Shown here: positions 13,001-23,360 of the stretch, piece after piece
Layout: every line of letters begins with the position of its first letter
Position numbering within the stretch: position 1 is the stretch's first letter
Origin: Dimorphilus gyrociliatus
Taxonomy: Eukaryota > Annelida > Polychaeta > Dinophilidae
DNA: 64,000 nucleotides
Direction of reading: 5' to 3'
Assembly: GCA_904063045.1 (NCBI GenBank)
Contig: CAJFCJ010000006.1
Coordinates: 62,001-126,000 of the forward strand
The notes under the pieces: model-generated
Seen by the model: only the letters and a program-made list of their open reading frames with translations
Databases searched by the model: none
Told to the model about the DNA's origin: nothing
Position numbers and translations under genes: made by a program

Positions 13001-15097
13001 TATGGAAGCGAAATAATATACAAATGCCCAGAAGGTCAAATATTTAATGATGGAACTTATAAACAAATTTCCAAGTGTAATATTGATGGCTGGTCTGTGA
13101 TAAGTTCAATTTGTATTCGTTAGTACTTAATATAATAGAATATAGGTTGATCGACCAAAAAAAATGAAGATCGTTAGCTGTCAAATAAATGAATTTGACA
13201 AATACTTGTCAGAACATTTTGTAATATTGCAAACAGACGAAATCAGGTTCAAGGCTATTCATTAGTATTCTTATATAAATAATTATTTTTTAATAGTTCT
13301 ATTCTCTCTCTCTCTCTCTTTGTAATTATCTATTATTAAATTATTGATAGACCATTGGAATTGTTTTTGACTATTCAAGTCGTTTTAAACTATAAAACAT
13401 TAAAAAATCATGACAGTCGTTCACTTCTATCAAGATAATAACAACGATCAACCTAAACTTTCTCTTCAATTTCATTTCTTATGTTTGTTTTATTAATGTA
13501 AAATTTTTATGTACATTTAGCCGACGTTTGCAAAGCTATACCAGAAATAATTAATGGAACTAGAAGCGGAAATAATACAAAAATTGGTTCTATTGTGAAT
13601 TATACTTGTTTCGATGGTCTTCGATTTGAAGATGGTTTAACAACAAGAAAAATTTTTTGTACAAACTCAACGCTATGGTCGAGAGATGTTACAGATTGTA
13701 AAGGTAACTAGAACTAGAAAAAACAGGGCTTTTAGACAGTTTATTTACCAGAATAGAGCTCTAATAATATTAGCTTAGTTGTTTGAACAAAAAAGTGAAT
13801 ATAAATCGTTAAGAAACTTTCGATTTAGCGTTAAAGATTTGATCTTAATAATCTGTTCATTTCAATATACTTTCTTGGAAAGAATTGTTGTTAACTATAA
13901 TTGAAATAAGAATTCCTTTCTAACTGAAGCTATTAATGGACTTTTCCTTTCAGTGAGATGTGTTGCAGCGCCTGTATTTAATAATACAGTGCCTGATAAA
14001 ACATTGACAGACATTGGAACAACAATAAACTATAGCTGTAGAAAAGGTTACATTTTTACAGAAGATTCAAATTCAATTAAAAGTACAAACTGTAATGAAA
14101 GTTTAAGTTGGACGCCACTAAATATAGCTTGTGAAAGTTAGCTTTGCTACTGTTTATACTAATTAATTAATGTCCAATTATTGATATTTTTTTTGAACTG
14201 TTTTAGTTATTGTTTGCCCGAAATTACATATAAAATATGCAACTATTAGTACAAACTTGGCTACCTATGGAACTACCGTTCAAGTGAATTGTATGGAGGG
14301 TTATGTAATGTTGAAAAAATTTCAATCTTTAAATATAACATGCATTGAAACTAGAAATTGGGATATACAAAATCTAACTTGCAACAGTAACTATTTATTT
14401 CCATATTATTTCTATTAAAGAATTTTTTATGATCTATACGAATATCTATTTCTCTCTGTTTTAGCTGTTAAATGCCTGGAACCTCCTACGGTGAATAATT
14501 CGGTTATTGAAGATAGAAAACCAATATATTATTACAATGAAAAAGTCCATATAAAATGTATTACTGGCTTCGAGTTTAGTGATATTGGAAAAGACGAGGT
14601 AAACGCAACCTGCTCAGCGGTGGCTACTTGGATAGGATTTAAAACAAACTGCTCAAGTAAAGAAATTGTTTGATTATATGTTTATTAACTAACCACGTAG
14701 ACATTTTGAAAATATATACTATAGGAAATCCTTATTCTTTATAGAAATTCAATGTCCTATTCTTCCTTTGTGGGAAAGCGCGGAGATCAGCTCAAACAAG
14801 AGATCTTTTGAAACGGTAGTAAACATAACCTGTACTCATGACGATAGCATATATCAATTATTAAAATGTGGTGAAAATAAAAAATGGACACCTGATTATC
14901 GAAATTGTCCTGATGCTCGAAAAGAAGAAGTAAAGCCTGCAGAGGCTGAACAAGCCGTTGAAATAGGTTCACTTGCTATTGGCATAATGGTGAGTGTATT
15001 CTCGCTAATAGTCTTGTTCGATGTGGTTACAATATGCAAACCAACCAAAACAAAGATAAAGATACATCCTAAAAAGAGGAAAAAACCTACAAAATAA
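10093..15097 (+). CDS. Selectin-like membrane protein: two C-type lectin-like domains, mucin stretch, eight sushi domains, TM
   Basis: Exons: 10093..10147, 10221..10407, 10465..10866, 10923..11006, 11059..11186, 11241..11597, 11656..11697, 11763..11807, 11865..11969, 12225..12614, 12707..12871, 12936..13118, 13521..13703, 13954..14136, 14207..14386, 14465..14656 and 14745..15097. They sum to 1077 aa with the frame open throughout. A hydrophobic signal peptide lies in exon 1, whose donor GTTTGT is weak, so the start is the least certain part. Two CTLDs occupy about 20-150 (WIWMDC, WYTADCN) and 154-282. Residues 286-530 are Thr/Pro/Ser-rich and mucin-like. Sushi (CCP) domains fill about 536-1010, each a 4-Cys unit, mostly one per exon with 1-1 phases. 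A TM segment at about 1033-1055 and a short basic tail follow. Likely a cell-surface adhesion or recognition protein; the ligand is unknown. Confidence 0.85.
11318..11510 (+). repeat. 60-bp coding tandem repeat in the mucin region
   Basis: Roughly three copies of a 60-bp unit encode 20 residues made of TTMPTTRP, TTSPTTIE and TTET/TTQT pieces. Copies differ by a few bases. The Thr/Pro content predicts dense O-glycosylation, so this is a stalk between the lectin and sushi domains. Repeats of this kind often vary in number between individuals. Confidence 0.8.
13119..13520 (+). other. Intron of the lectin-sushi gene
   Basis: The 402-bp intron between sushi exons 3 and 4 is AT-rich with a short (TC)n run near 13303-13319. 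No exon was seen inside it. Confidence 0.7.
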
Positions 15098-15375
15098 TTA
15101 GTATCTTTCAAAGGAATTTTGAAACTACTTGTACATTTAATCATAATAATTTTTTAATAGATAAATGATAATAAACTGCATCATCCTTACAGCTACATAT
15201 CTATCTATAACGAATATGAATAGACTGCATATTGTATATAGGGAAAATATTTTGTATTATTAAAAATGAATCAAAATATAAATCGTTTAAAAGTAATTTA
15301 AAAGGCTTGTGAGAAAAAATCTTTACTTAAAACTTGTATAAAGAATAAGTTAATTATGTTATAATATTTATAACT

Positions 15376-16209
15376 TTAAAGTAATCTTTTGTAATGGTTA
15401 TTTAAAAACGTATAAAAATCATTTTTCAATCCAGATGTTGAAAGTTTTGTAATTGGTTCAATAACCTTTTCAACATCTTCCGCTGTATAGCCGGTTACTC
15501 TTTCGAATTCGTCGTACCACCAATTCTTCGAACTAGCCTTTCGCAACATAATGTATAGTGCGGAAGAGGCTATTTTTGAAGGGGCGTAGGTAGCTATATG
15601 CTGATCGGTAGTTCCTAAATCTATTAGATATCTTGAGAAATTTTGCATTTTATCCTTAAAATCAATTCTTGTTGTGTGAAAATAAGCTTCCAAGAAGCAA
15701 AAAGGCGTTGGTCTAATGAGTTGAAACTTCAATAGTCTTAGGATAATACGCTCCATTCTATATAATTGTTTTAGGGTGAATCTTTTGGAGGGATATCCTA
15801 TCAGAACTGTAGGATTTGGAACAATTACCTCTTCAAGTTTAGCAGCAATCAAAATGCTTGCCAAGGCGACTAAATCGATTCTACTTGAACTAGTGGAACG
15901 TTTCTGCAAAGTTCTATCTAAGATATTAACAGCAGTTTGCCTAGTAACGTCGTTTAATTTTTCAATCCACATTACTTCATACATCCAAAGAACAACTTCA
16001 GCTCTTTCACGACCGTCAATACAATTTTTTTTTAATAGGAAATTCACTTTAAGAGTATTTTTCTTTTCAGCTAGTTTCATATTCATTAAAATATTCTCAG
16101 TATAGGAAAAATCTGCTTTTGACTTTTTAATTGGCTTCGAAAGAGACGCTTTAGGACGATTCTTTAATATATTCACACTAAGGTCTGCTAGAGGAACTCG
16201 GGTAGCCAT
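15376..16209 (-). CDS. Mitotic-type (A/B-like) cyclin, single exon
   Basis: A 277-aa protein from the ATG at 16209. The cyclin box runs from about residue 75 to 170. WMYEVMWIEKLNDVTRQTA takes the place of the usual MRAILVDWLxEV helix, and IDLVALASILIAAKLEEV follows. A second, C-terminal cyclin fold contains APSKIASSALYIMLRK, typical of A and B cyclins. An N-terminal RxxL sequence (RVPLADLSVN, residues 4-13) resembles a destruction box, although the Asn spacing is one residue longer than the classic form. The MRAIL motif is poorly conserved and no MRAIL-type substrate patch is obvious. It ends 279 bp from the convergent lectin-sushi gene. The exact cyclin class is unclear. Confidence 0.75.
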   Translation of the reverse strand: MATRVPLADLSVNILKNRPKASLSKPIKKSKADFSYTENILMNMKLAEKKNTLKVNFLLKKNCIDGRERAEVVLWMYEVMWIEKLNDVTRQTAVNILDRTLQKRSTSSSRIDLVALASILIAAKLEEVIVPNPTVLIGYPSKRFTLKQLYRMERIILRLLKFQLIRPTPFCFLEAYFHTTRIDFKDKMQNFSRYLIDLGTTDQHIATYAPSKIASSALYIMLRKASSKNWWYDEFERVTGYTAEDVEKVIEPITKLSTSGLKNDFYTFLNNHYKRLL

Positions 16210-17295
16210 CTAAAACGTCTTCTTCTTGTTAAAGTTAAAAATTAAATATAGCTATTATAAAAAGACTTGTTTCCCTTCAATCTTTAAAACATATAAACAC
16301 TTATAACAGCTCATTATATTCAATTATTTGTTACATGTTTATCTCCTAGGCCTACAAACAAATTATTACTCATAGCAAACAATCTATTAAAAAGCAAAGT
16401 AGAACTCCTGTTTGGTATTTTTTTATGATCATGATGTTTACATACCTGAATGAATATCTAATTTGTTAACTAATATAAAAATCTATTGTTCAATTGTACT
16501 TACTTCCTTTTATTTATTTTATCAACAGGAAAAATTATGCAAATGAGTATTCTACGTTAAAATCGTTAAGTTCGCATTGACGTTACGTCACGCCATCTTC
16601 AGTGTTCTTTTATCCCTTTATATTTTATGTTTGTGTTTCTTTTCTTTTAGGGAGGGAGGGGGGAGGAAGGGTAGCGAGGGTAGGGGGTGTCTAATATTGT
16701 TGAATAGGCATACAAGAAGTAGATATATTGTTTTAGATTGTTTGAATAGTGTTATATTTAATATTAAAGAGTCATAATCAATTAGAGATTGAAAGTATAA
16801 TAGATTATATATATATCTTGTAATCGATATCAAAACGACTTCACCTCCTACGAGTTAGCCATAGCTACAAACTAATAAGTTATAAGTGAGCTAGTTGACT
16901 ATTGTCTAACTACAAATTACTATTAAATTGATAAACAACGCATTTGTTCATAATAGTATATAGATTTTTTTGGCGAATAATTATTTTATAATAAACGAAC
17001 AAATGAATATGAATATTTTATAGAAAAAAGCAGAGTATTAATTAAAATACATTTATTTCATAACGAAAACCGTTTTTCCTCCAGTGGTGGTATAATTAGA
17101 CAAAACAAGATTTAAAAAATGTATAATCCAGATGGCGTTGCAGGTTGATTCAGTTGATTTTTTTTTTCAAGCTCAGTGACTAAAGAAGATAAAAATGTGC
17201 TCACAAAATATCTTTGATTTGTCTAGTTCACAACAATTATTACAACAAGAGGTCAACAAAGTGTGGATATATTTCACATCTAACTCCCCACTCTC
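16210..17295. other. Intergenic between two minus-strand genes
   Basis: Contains the cyclin upstream region, a G-rich block at 16650-16687 and the channel gene's 3' flank. No gene was recognised. Confidence 0.55.
16650..16687 (+). other. G-run cluster with G-quadruplex potential
   Basis: At least five runs of three or more G separated by 1-8 bases in an otherwise AT-rich neighbourhood, about 440 bp upstream of the cyclin ATG. The composition is seen directly; folding is inferred. Confidence 0.5.
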
Positions 17296-18597
17296 TCAGA
17301 ACTTATGCGGTGCGGGAGGAGGTATGGGAGGGCCCTTCCTGATTGGTGGTGGTACTGGTGGGCCTTTCTTCATTAAACCAGGTGGTAGAGGCGCTCTCGG
17401 ATCTACAATTGGTCCGCTAAAATTACTCTTTTTATCATCCGAATCCTTTTCTATAGCTTCGGTGTCTTCTTGATCTTCGTCCTTTTCTAAGAGACCCATC
17501 TTCTCACCTACCCATTTAAACTTAGCAACGATTTCCTCTTGTATCAAAGAAAAGCACATTGACAAAATAGCCATACCAAACAACATGTAGATAGCAGATA
17601 ATACCATTTTATACTGATCTTCGGCATTTTCAAAATTTGCAGAACCGGGCACAACATCGCCGAAGCCTATAGTTGAAATCGTAACAAAACAAAAATAAGA
17701 AGCCTTTAAGGCGTCCCAACCCTCCCAAACACCAAACAATAAGGATCCCATAAAAATGTAGCCAGCAATTACAGCCATGGTAATAGTTAACGGAACGCTT
17801 ATCTTTTCATCCTCATCTTCCTCTTCGTCGTCATCCTCTGGATCATCGACCACTTGTCCTCCTGGGCCAGCATACTGCTTTTTCCAGGCCTCCGGTGTTC
17901 GTCTACCTTTACTGCCAGTTTCAGATTCATTTTCTTTATCTTTATTCTTATCACCTTTCTTTCTACAACAACCACAACAACAAATCTTTCCATAAACGAA
18001 TCTAAATATATCAGCCATAACATCGCCTATGTTAGCCAAGCAGAGCAACATCAAAGGAATTCCAAGAAGAGCGTAGGCAATACAAACAAGTCGACCCCAG
18101 TAAGTCTTTGGAGCTATATTCCCGTAACCTATTGTAGTAATCACAGTAACTGAAAATAATAATGCTCCTGAAAAAGACCATCTGTAACCAGGACCGTTTG
18201 GTTCACCCATTGCAGAGCAGTTTTTACCATCGTAGTTGAGTTCAAGAACATGTTTTCTAAATCGTTGTATAATTTTCACAGTAGCTTGTGTTGCCTCCTC
18301 AGGATTTTCTTTAATAATTTGAGCTATTTCTATGATTTTTTGGACGGTAGAATTCTCAGCAGGCAAATATTTTTGTTCAGCTTTAAGGCATTCAGTTTTC
18401 TCATTGTGACGCTCCAAATGTTCAAAAATAAAACCACCAGCTACTGAATATGCAATTACCATACCGCATAGTCCTATATGAGAAAACATAAATTTTAAAA
18501 CTTTCTTACAGCAGTTTCTCATCTTTGCCCTCTTCATCTCCTTTAATTTCTCCTCCTCCATTTGTTCTTCATTTCTTTGAGAATCTGCTTTCATCAT
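17296..18597 (-). CDS. Two-pore-domain (K2P) potassium channel
   Basis: A 433-aa background K+ channel in one coding exon. The ATG at 18597 lies just after a TTACAG acceptor, so a 5' non-coding exon probably exists upstream. TM1 is at about 40-60, followed by a long extracellular loop with N-glycosylation sequons. Pore loop 1 carries TTIGYGN (about 154-160), TM2 follows, pore loop 2 carries TIGFGD (about 308-313), and TM4 is near 335-357. The TM2-TM3 cytoplasmic loop has a Cys-rich stretch (CCCGCC), a Lys/Glu segment and a run of Asp/Glu. The C-terminus is proline-rich with PPxPPP motifs that could bind SH3 domains. It belongs to the TWiK-like group of invertebrate channels; the subfamily cannot be fixed by eye. 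Confidence 0.92.
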   Translation of the reverse strand: MMKADSQRNEEQMEEEKLKEMKRAKMRNCCKKVLKFMFSHIGLCGMVIAYSVAGGFIFEHLERHNEKTECLKAEQKYLPAENSTVQKIIEIAQIIKENPEEATQATVKIIQRFRKHVLELNYDGKNCSAMGEPNGPGYRWSFSGALLFSVTVITTIGYGNIAPKTYWGRLVCIAYALLGIPLMLLCLANIGDVMADIFRFVYGKICCCGCCRKKGDKNKDKENESETGSKGRRTPEAWKKQYAGPGGQVVDDPEDDDEEEDEDEKISVPLTITMAVIAGYIFMGSLLFGVWEGWDALKASYFCFVTISTIGFGDVVPGSANFENAEDQYKMVLSAIYMLFGMAILSMCFSLIQEEIVAKFKWVGEKMGLLEKDEDQEDTEAIEKDSDDKKSNFSGPIVDPRAPLPPGLMKKGPPVPPPIRKGPPIPPPAPHKF

Positions 18598-20182
18598 GTT
18601 CAAAGCTGTAAGTGACGCAAAAAACTGACGCTAAGACGAATAATGTCTATAATTGCAGTTCGAATTTATATCAAATACTGTCGAAGTAATGTATAGGTTA
18701 ATGTAGCCTTAGTGCATTCTGGCTCTTATAAAATAGGACATGTTGAATCATTGAACGCTTTTTGTTGATGACGAATTGAACGCAAACCATAGCGACATCA
18801 ATCTTTGTATTGAATTATCAATTGTTGCTCGTGTCACTGCATTTACTGTGTTTTAATAGTCTAGATACATAATTAATGCATTTTTGTAAAAATCATTAAT
18901 ATGTCATTTTTTCTGCAACTTTAACTATAATTTCAAAACCAACAATAGATTTTATTAAAAAGACGAGACTAAAAACAGCCATATTGCAACCATCTTTTTT
19001 CCTATGTCGATTAACATATTTTATGCATTATTCATGAGTTTTTCCAATTATAAACCGATCTATTAAAACGTCAGATACTACAGTAATGAACCATCTTTTC
19101 GTTTGGCACTCTAAAGATAGATTATCATAGAGAGTATATTCTGAAAAAGATTGAAATTCACTACTTCCTAAAATAAATATTCATTTCTTGTTTTTACATT
19201 ATGCACGTCTCATTATATATTAAACTTGCTAACATTTTTAATAAATAGGTATTTTTTTTTCTTTGTAAAGAAGGAATCAAGAGTTAAAGCCATTGTAAAA
19301 TAATTGAATTTTCATATCCAGCCTTTTGTAATCTGGCCCTAACAAGCTCCAATAAACTTTAGAGAAAAGAATAATACATAAATCATTGTATATGGACTTT
19401 TAGTCTTTTAAGTATCTTTTTTTTCTCTTATGAATCGAACGGTGAAATACCATGTGTTGATAAAGAGATATCTTTAAGAGAAAAGATATTTTATTAGACG
19501 GAAACTGTGTCCAAGACTAAGATTCGTGAAATACTATCTATTTAAAAGCTGAGTGCTATATACAAACAATGTTCAAAAACATGTCTTTTGTTAATAAATC
19601 AATAGGCGTCTCTTTCAAGGATAACTGTAAACAAGAATATAAAAAGAAACACATTGAATATAATTATTGAATTAATACCGTTGTTCTTAGTATAAAAGAT
19701 ATAGGATTATTTAACGTTTAAACATTTATTAAGCTCATGAAAGATATATTTTACAGTTTTTAAAGCTTTTTCCACACCAAATCCTCTACAACTCTCCTAA
19801 TTTTCACTCAAACTCTATTTTTAGGGAGTAACTAAGAAAATGATTAGTTGAGCGCACGCGAACATCAATCTACTTCCCCTTCTCACACCTTTTCTCCTGC
19901 CTTTTCTTTTTTTTTAAAAATACCATCCCTATTAATCATTAAAAGAGAAACATTTGGTATATTAAAAAGTTAATTATTTTATTTCTTTCAGTGAATATCG
20001 ATTATATAATCCGGCTATGACAAGTTGAAGAATATACAATACAGTATGTCTATATATATATATACTGTAGATATAGCTACATAATATAAATTCTCTTCCC
20101 TATAATAACAAATATTGAGAAAATTATTCGACAAACAAAACAAAAAATGCGATATTCTTGAAACAAAACAGACAAGCTAAAA
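18598..20182. other. Intergenic
   Basis: Upstream region of the channel gene and 3' flank of the GALNT-like gene. It includes a TATATACTGTA-type repeat near 20051-20072. No gene was recognised. Confidence 0.55.
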
Positions 20183-21994
20183 CTAAAAGTCTAAAAATGA
20201 CCACTTTGAGAAAAGACCATTGGGATCATTTCGGCATGATTGAATCATGACTATTTGTCTTCCGTTTGTCATAGGATCCGTAACGTGAACCATACAGGAA
20301 TTAGTACTTTTATGTATAATGTGATTTTCGTTTGTATGTGACCACAATTGATTCTTATCATTACTTGAACAAGGTTTGACCACAACGTAAAAATCATCTG
20401 CCGATAAGCATTTTTCTTTATGTAGTATTCTGTTATCAGACGAAAAATGGAATAATTTATCTTGAGAAGGATTCTCAAATTTATAAGGACATCCACCAAC
20501 ATCTAAACGATTTAAACCTCTCTTTGTATTTACGCATTGACCATTTTCCACTCTCATAACTCCGTATTTGTAGACGTCGTTTGTGACTTTTAAATAAGGA
20601 TTTCTATGATCTTTACTCTTGAAAAATGTTTCTATTCCCTGACATGATTCATCCAGCTTGTTTGTTCCAGTTTGTAGATTTTTTAAATGTGTACTAAAAG
20701 CTTCTCTGTCGGTTAGGTTAATAAACCTACCATGATAATTTATAGGTGTTAAATAACTTTCTACGAGAGTTTTGATATCATTCGGATTTGTTTGTTTCCA
20801 AAGATTTCTAGTAAAATGGGTTGCTATATGAGAACATTTTGCCTTGATAATTCCCTTTGCGCATATCCAACTTTTTATACTCAAATCTACTGCTTTGGCG
20901 ATCTCTGTTACGTAGGATTTTCTATTCACATTCGATAAACGACGCCATAGAGTTGGCTTAAGAGCGAAACAATTCATGTTAAGAGCAAGAGAGGGCGCTG
21001 TTAGTTCTGAGTCGTCTCCTCTGGATGTAACATATCTTATATTCAGCCTTAAAGTTACGTACAAGTAGGCTGCAGGATCGATTTTCTGTTTAAAAAATGT
21101 AATTAATAAATAACTATTTTAACGAGACAACATTAACGAAAAAAAATGATGGCTTACTTTAATATTCATTGAAATAATGTCACTAATAACATTCGTATGC
21201 GGTATAACGACAGATTCTGGAGAAGACTGAACTGTGCGAAGAAGAGGTAATAACCATCCTTTGAGTACAGTTGTTCTAGGAGAAAGGAACACAAGAACGG
21301 TGCCTCTTTCCTGCACTGTTTCTCGACAAGTCCAAAACTGATCCTTATTACATTTCAAGCTAACACATTTAGGACAAATCTTTAAAAAATAACCAATTTC
21401 CCTAGTGACGTCGCTACCGTCTAGTAAAAGAATCTCTTTAATGTAATTAACATCAGTAAATTTGAGAATACTGAGTATCGTCATTTTAACGTCGAACCAT
21501 TCGTTGTCCCTAAATAATATAACAATTGTAGCAGACTCCTTGTGTTTATCGTCATTTCCAGTTTCATCTTTGCATATTTTTGGTCTTGTATCGTTTAGTT
21601 TATTCAATCTTTCATATATTAATTCGTCTGGTCTTGTTAAGTTTCCTTGTTCACCGAAAGGAGATAGTCTTTTCTTAATATTATCTCCGTTTCTAGAATT
21701 TATCTTATTTATGCTCTGTTCTGTTTCCTTTTCCTTTTCTCTTTCATTATTTAATGAAGATTCTTGACTAATTCCACCTAAATTAATTTCTGTAGCGGTA
21801 TTCGTAGTTTGTGAGCCGGATAGTTCTTTTACGCCAAAATATCCTTTGGAAAAGACCTTTCTGACGATTTCTTCTCGAATGTTTGGTCCTTGAGGCTTTT
21901 GAAAGATCAGAAAAACGAATATTACTCCAATTAAGATTCCAATTAAGCAAAGATCGAAAAATGAAATTCTCTTATATGCCCTGGTCTTACGCAT
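20183..21994 (-). CDS. GALNT-like (GT27) protein with ricin-B lectin domain, catalytic motif lost
   Basis: Exons on the minus strand are 21994..21158 and 21085..20183, phase 0, 579 aa. The plan is that of polypeptide N-acetylgalactosaminyltransferases: short cytoplasmic end, TM at about 12-32, Glu-rich stem, GT-A domain from about 150 (IVILFRDNEW) to 410, then a ricin-type beta-trefoil with QLW near the C-terminus. The metal-binding DSH expected before the GWLxPLL helix reads SPR here (VFLSPRTTVLKGW). The usual WGGENxE block is not recognisable, and the HVFR-type ending is altered. Transferase activity is therefore doubtful; a lectin or scaffold role is inferred. Both exons lack other defects, so this is not an obvious pseudogene. 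Confidence 0.8.
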
Positions 21995-22501
21995 AGTGTG
22001 CCTAATGTCACGTTTTTTCTGATTAAAACACCCTAAATAATAAAAAAAAAACAGTAGTAGACAGTAATATAGCGTTAAAGTTGTAAATCAGTCAAGCGTG
22101 GTAGGTCAGTTGAACATTCTTCTTCTCTTTTGGTTATTCGTTATTCTTAAGAACGCAAACATTTGCAGCTTTTTTTTATCTATTTTTCTCTCCATATACC
22201 CTTTATTAACAATATTAAACAATAAAAGAAACTTCTTCAATTGGCCTATTAGCAATTTAGATTACCATAAGTTGGTAACAAAATTTGTTCAGTCATAATG
22301 ACATGTACTTTGCCATATTTATTTATATTTGCGTGGTGAAAATGTGTTAATTTATTGATATAATGAAATTTGGTCAGATTTTAGACCTGAAAACAAGTGT
22401 TGTTTAGACGAAAATGATATTTTCTTTATATGATAAGTATGTGAAATAGCGTGTGCTGTCTATTAAAAAATATATATAAAGGCGTTACAATCTCATTAAA
22501 T
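21995..22501. other. Divergent upstream region
   Basis: About 0.5 kb between the starts of the GALNT-like gene (-) and the serine protease (+). It holds the protease TATA box at its right end and no other gene. Confidence 0.6.
22471..22480 (+). promoter_or_regulatory. TATA box of the serine protease gene
   Basis: TATATATAAA stands 21 bp before the first in-frame ATG (22502). With usual TATA-to-start spacing, transcription would begin at about 22500-22505, so the 5' UTR is extremely short or translation uses the second ATG at 22514. Confidence 0.6.
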
Positions 22502-23308
22502 ATGAACTTGAAGATGAAGTGCCTAATTGTTTTAGTAGCTCTTACAACCTTGGCTATTGCCAAACCAGCAGCCAGAATTGTTGGTGGAGAAGATGTTGAT
22601 CCTCCAGGAAAGTACCCATGGCAAGGATCTCTACAAAGTTTCTCTGACTTCCACAGTTGCGGCACTGTTGTTATCTCAAACAAATATGTTTTAACTGCTG
22701 CTCATTGCGTAATTAGCCAAAGTCCAGCCACCAGAAAGGTTGTTTTGGGAATGCATGACAAAGACACTCGTCTAGAAGGAAATCCAACAGACTACAACAT
22801 CGAAAGAATTGATAACCATCCTTTGTATACTTCTGGACCCCCAACTTATTGGGCTAATGATGTTGCTGTTTTGACCATCGAAGGAACTATCGATTTGACC
22901 GATCAATATGTCAGCGCTATTGGCATGGCCGATGAAAACTCTCCAGATTTCTCTGACAATGAAGATTGTCATATTACTGGATGGGGCAGAACCCGAGGAG
23001 GTGGTCCTTCACCAAACATCCTTCAAGAAGCCAACATCGATGTTCTTTCTCCTGCAGAATGCAGAGCTAACAGACCCGGACAAATCTATGACTACCATAT
23101 CTGTGTTGGAAAGAGATTTACTGCCGATCAAGGAGCTTGCCAAGGAGATTCTGGTGGTCCTTTGTCCTGCCGTCACAACGGTAACTGGGTTGTTGCTGGT
23201 ATTACTTCATGGGGAAATAGTTTCTGCGCCACTACTCAAGCCTCTGTCTACGCTAGAGTTGGATTCTCTGGAATCAGATCCTTCATCAGAGAAATCACCA
23301 ATATGTAA
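22502..23308 (+). CDS. Secreted S1-family serine protease, chymotrypsin/elastase-like
   Basis: A 268-aa single-exon protein with a signal peptide (MKCLIVLVALTTLAIA core) and a short propeptide ending AAR before IVGGE, the activation site. The triad is visible: His in LTAAHC, Asp in ANDVAVL, Ser in GDSGGP. The residue at chymotrypsin position 189, six before the catalytic Ser, is Gly (QGACQGDS), not Asp, so this is not a trypsin. A chymotrypsin- or elastase-type preference is inferred. A strong TATA box, a compact gene and a close poly(A) signal suggest high expression, as for digestive enzymes. Confidence 0.92.
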   Translation: MNLKMKCLIVLVALTTLAIAKPAARIVGGEDVDPPGKYPWQGSLQSFSDFHSCGTVVISNKYVLTAAHCVISQSPATRKVVLGMHDKDTRLEGNPTDYNIERIDNHPLYTSGPPTYWANDVAVLTIEGTIDLTDQYVSAIGMADENSPDFSDNEDCHITGWGRTRGGGPSPNILQEANIDVLSPAECRANRPGQIYDYHICVGKRFTADQGACQGDSGGPLSCRHNGNWVVAGITSWGNSFCATTQASVYARVGFSGIRSFIREITNM

Positions 23309-23354
23309 AGAGAAAAAAATCAAAAGTATTAGCAAGCGCAATAACATTTGGTTT

Positions 23355-23360
23355 AATAAA
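23355..23360 (+). terminator. Poly(A) signal AATAAA of the serine protease
   Basis: AATAAA lies 46 bp after the stop codon, in the position expected for a very short 3' UTR. Confidence 0.6.
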
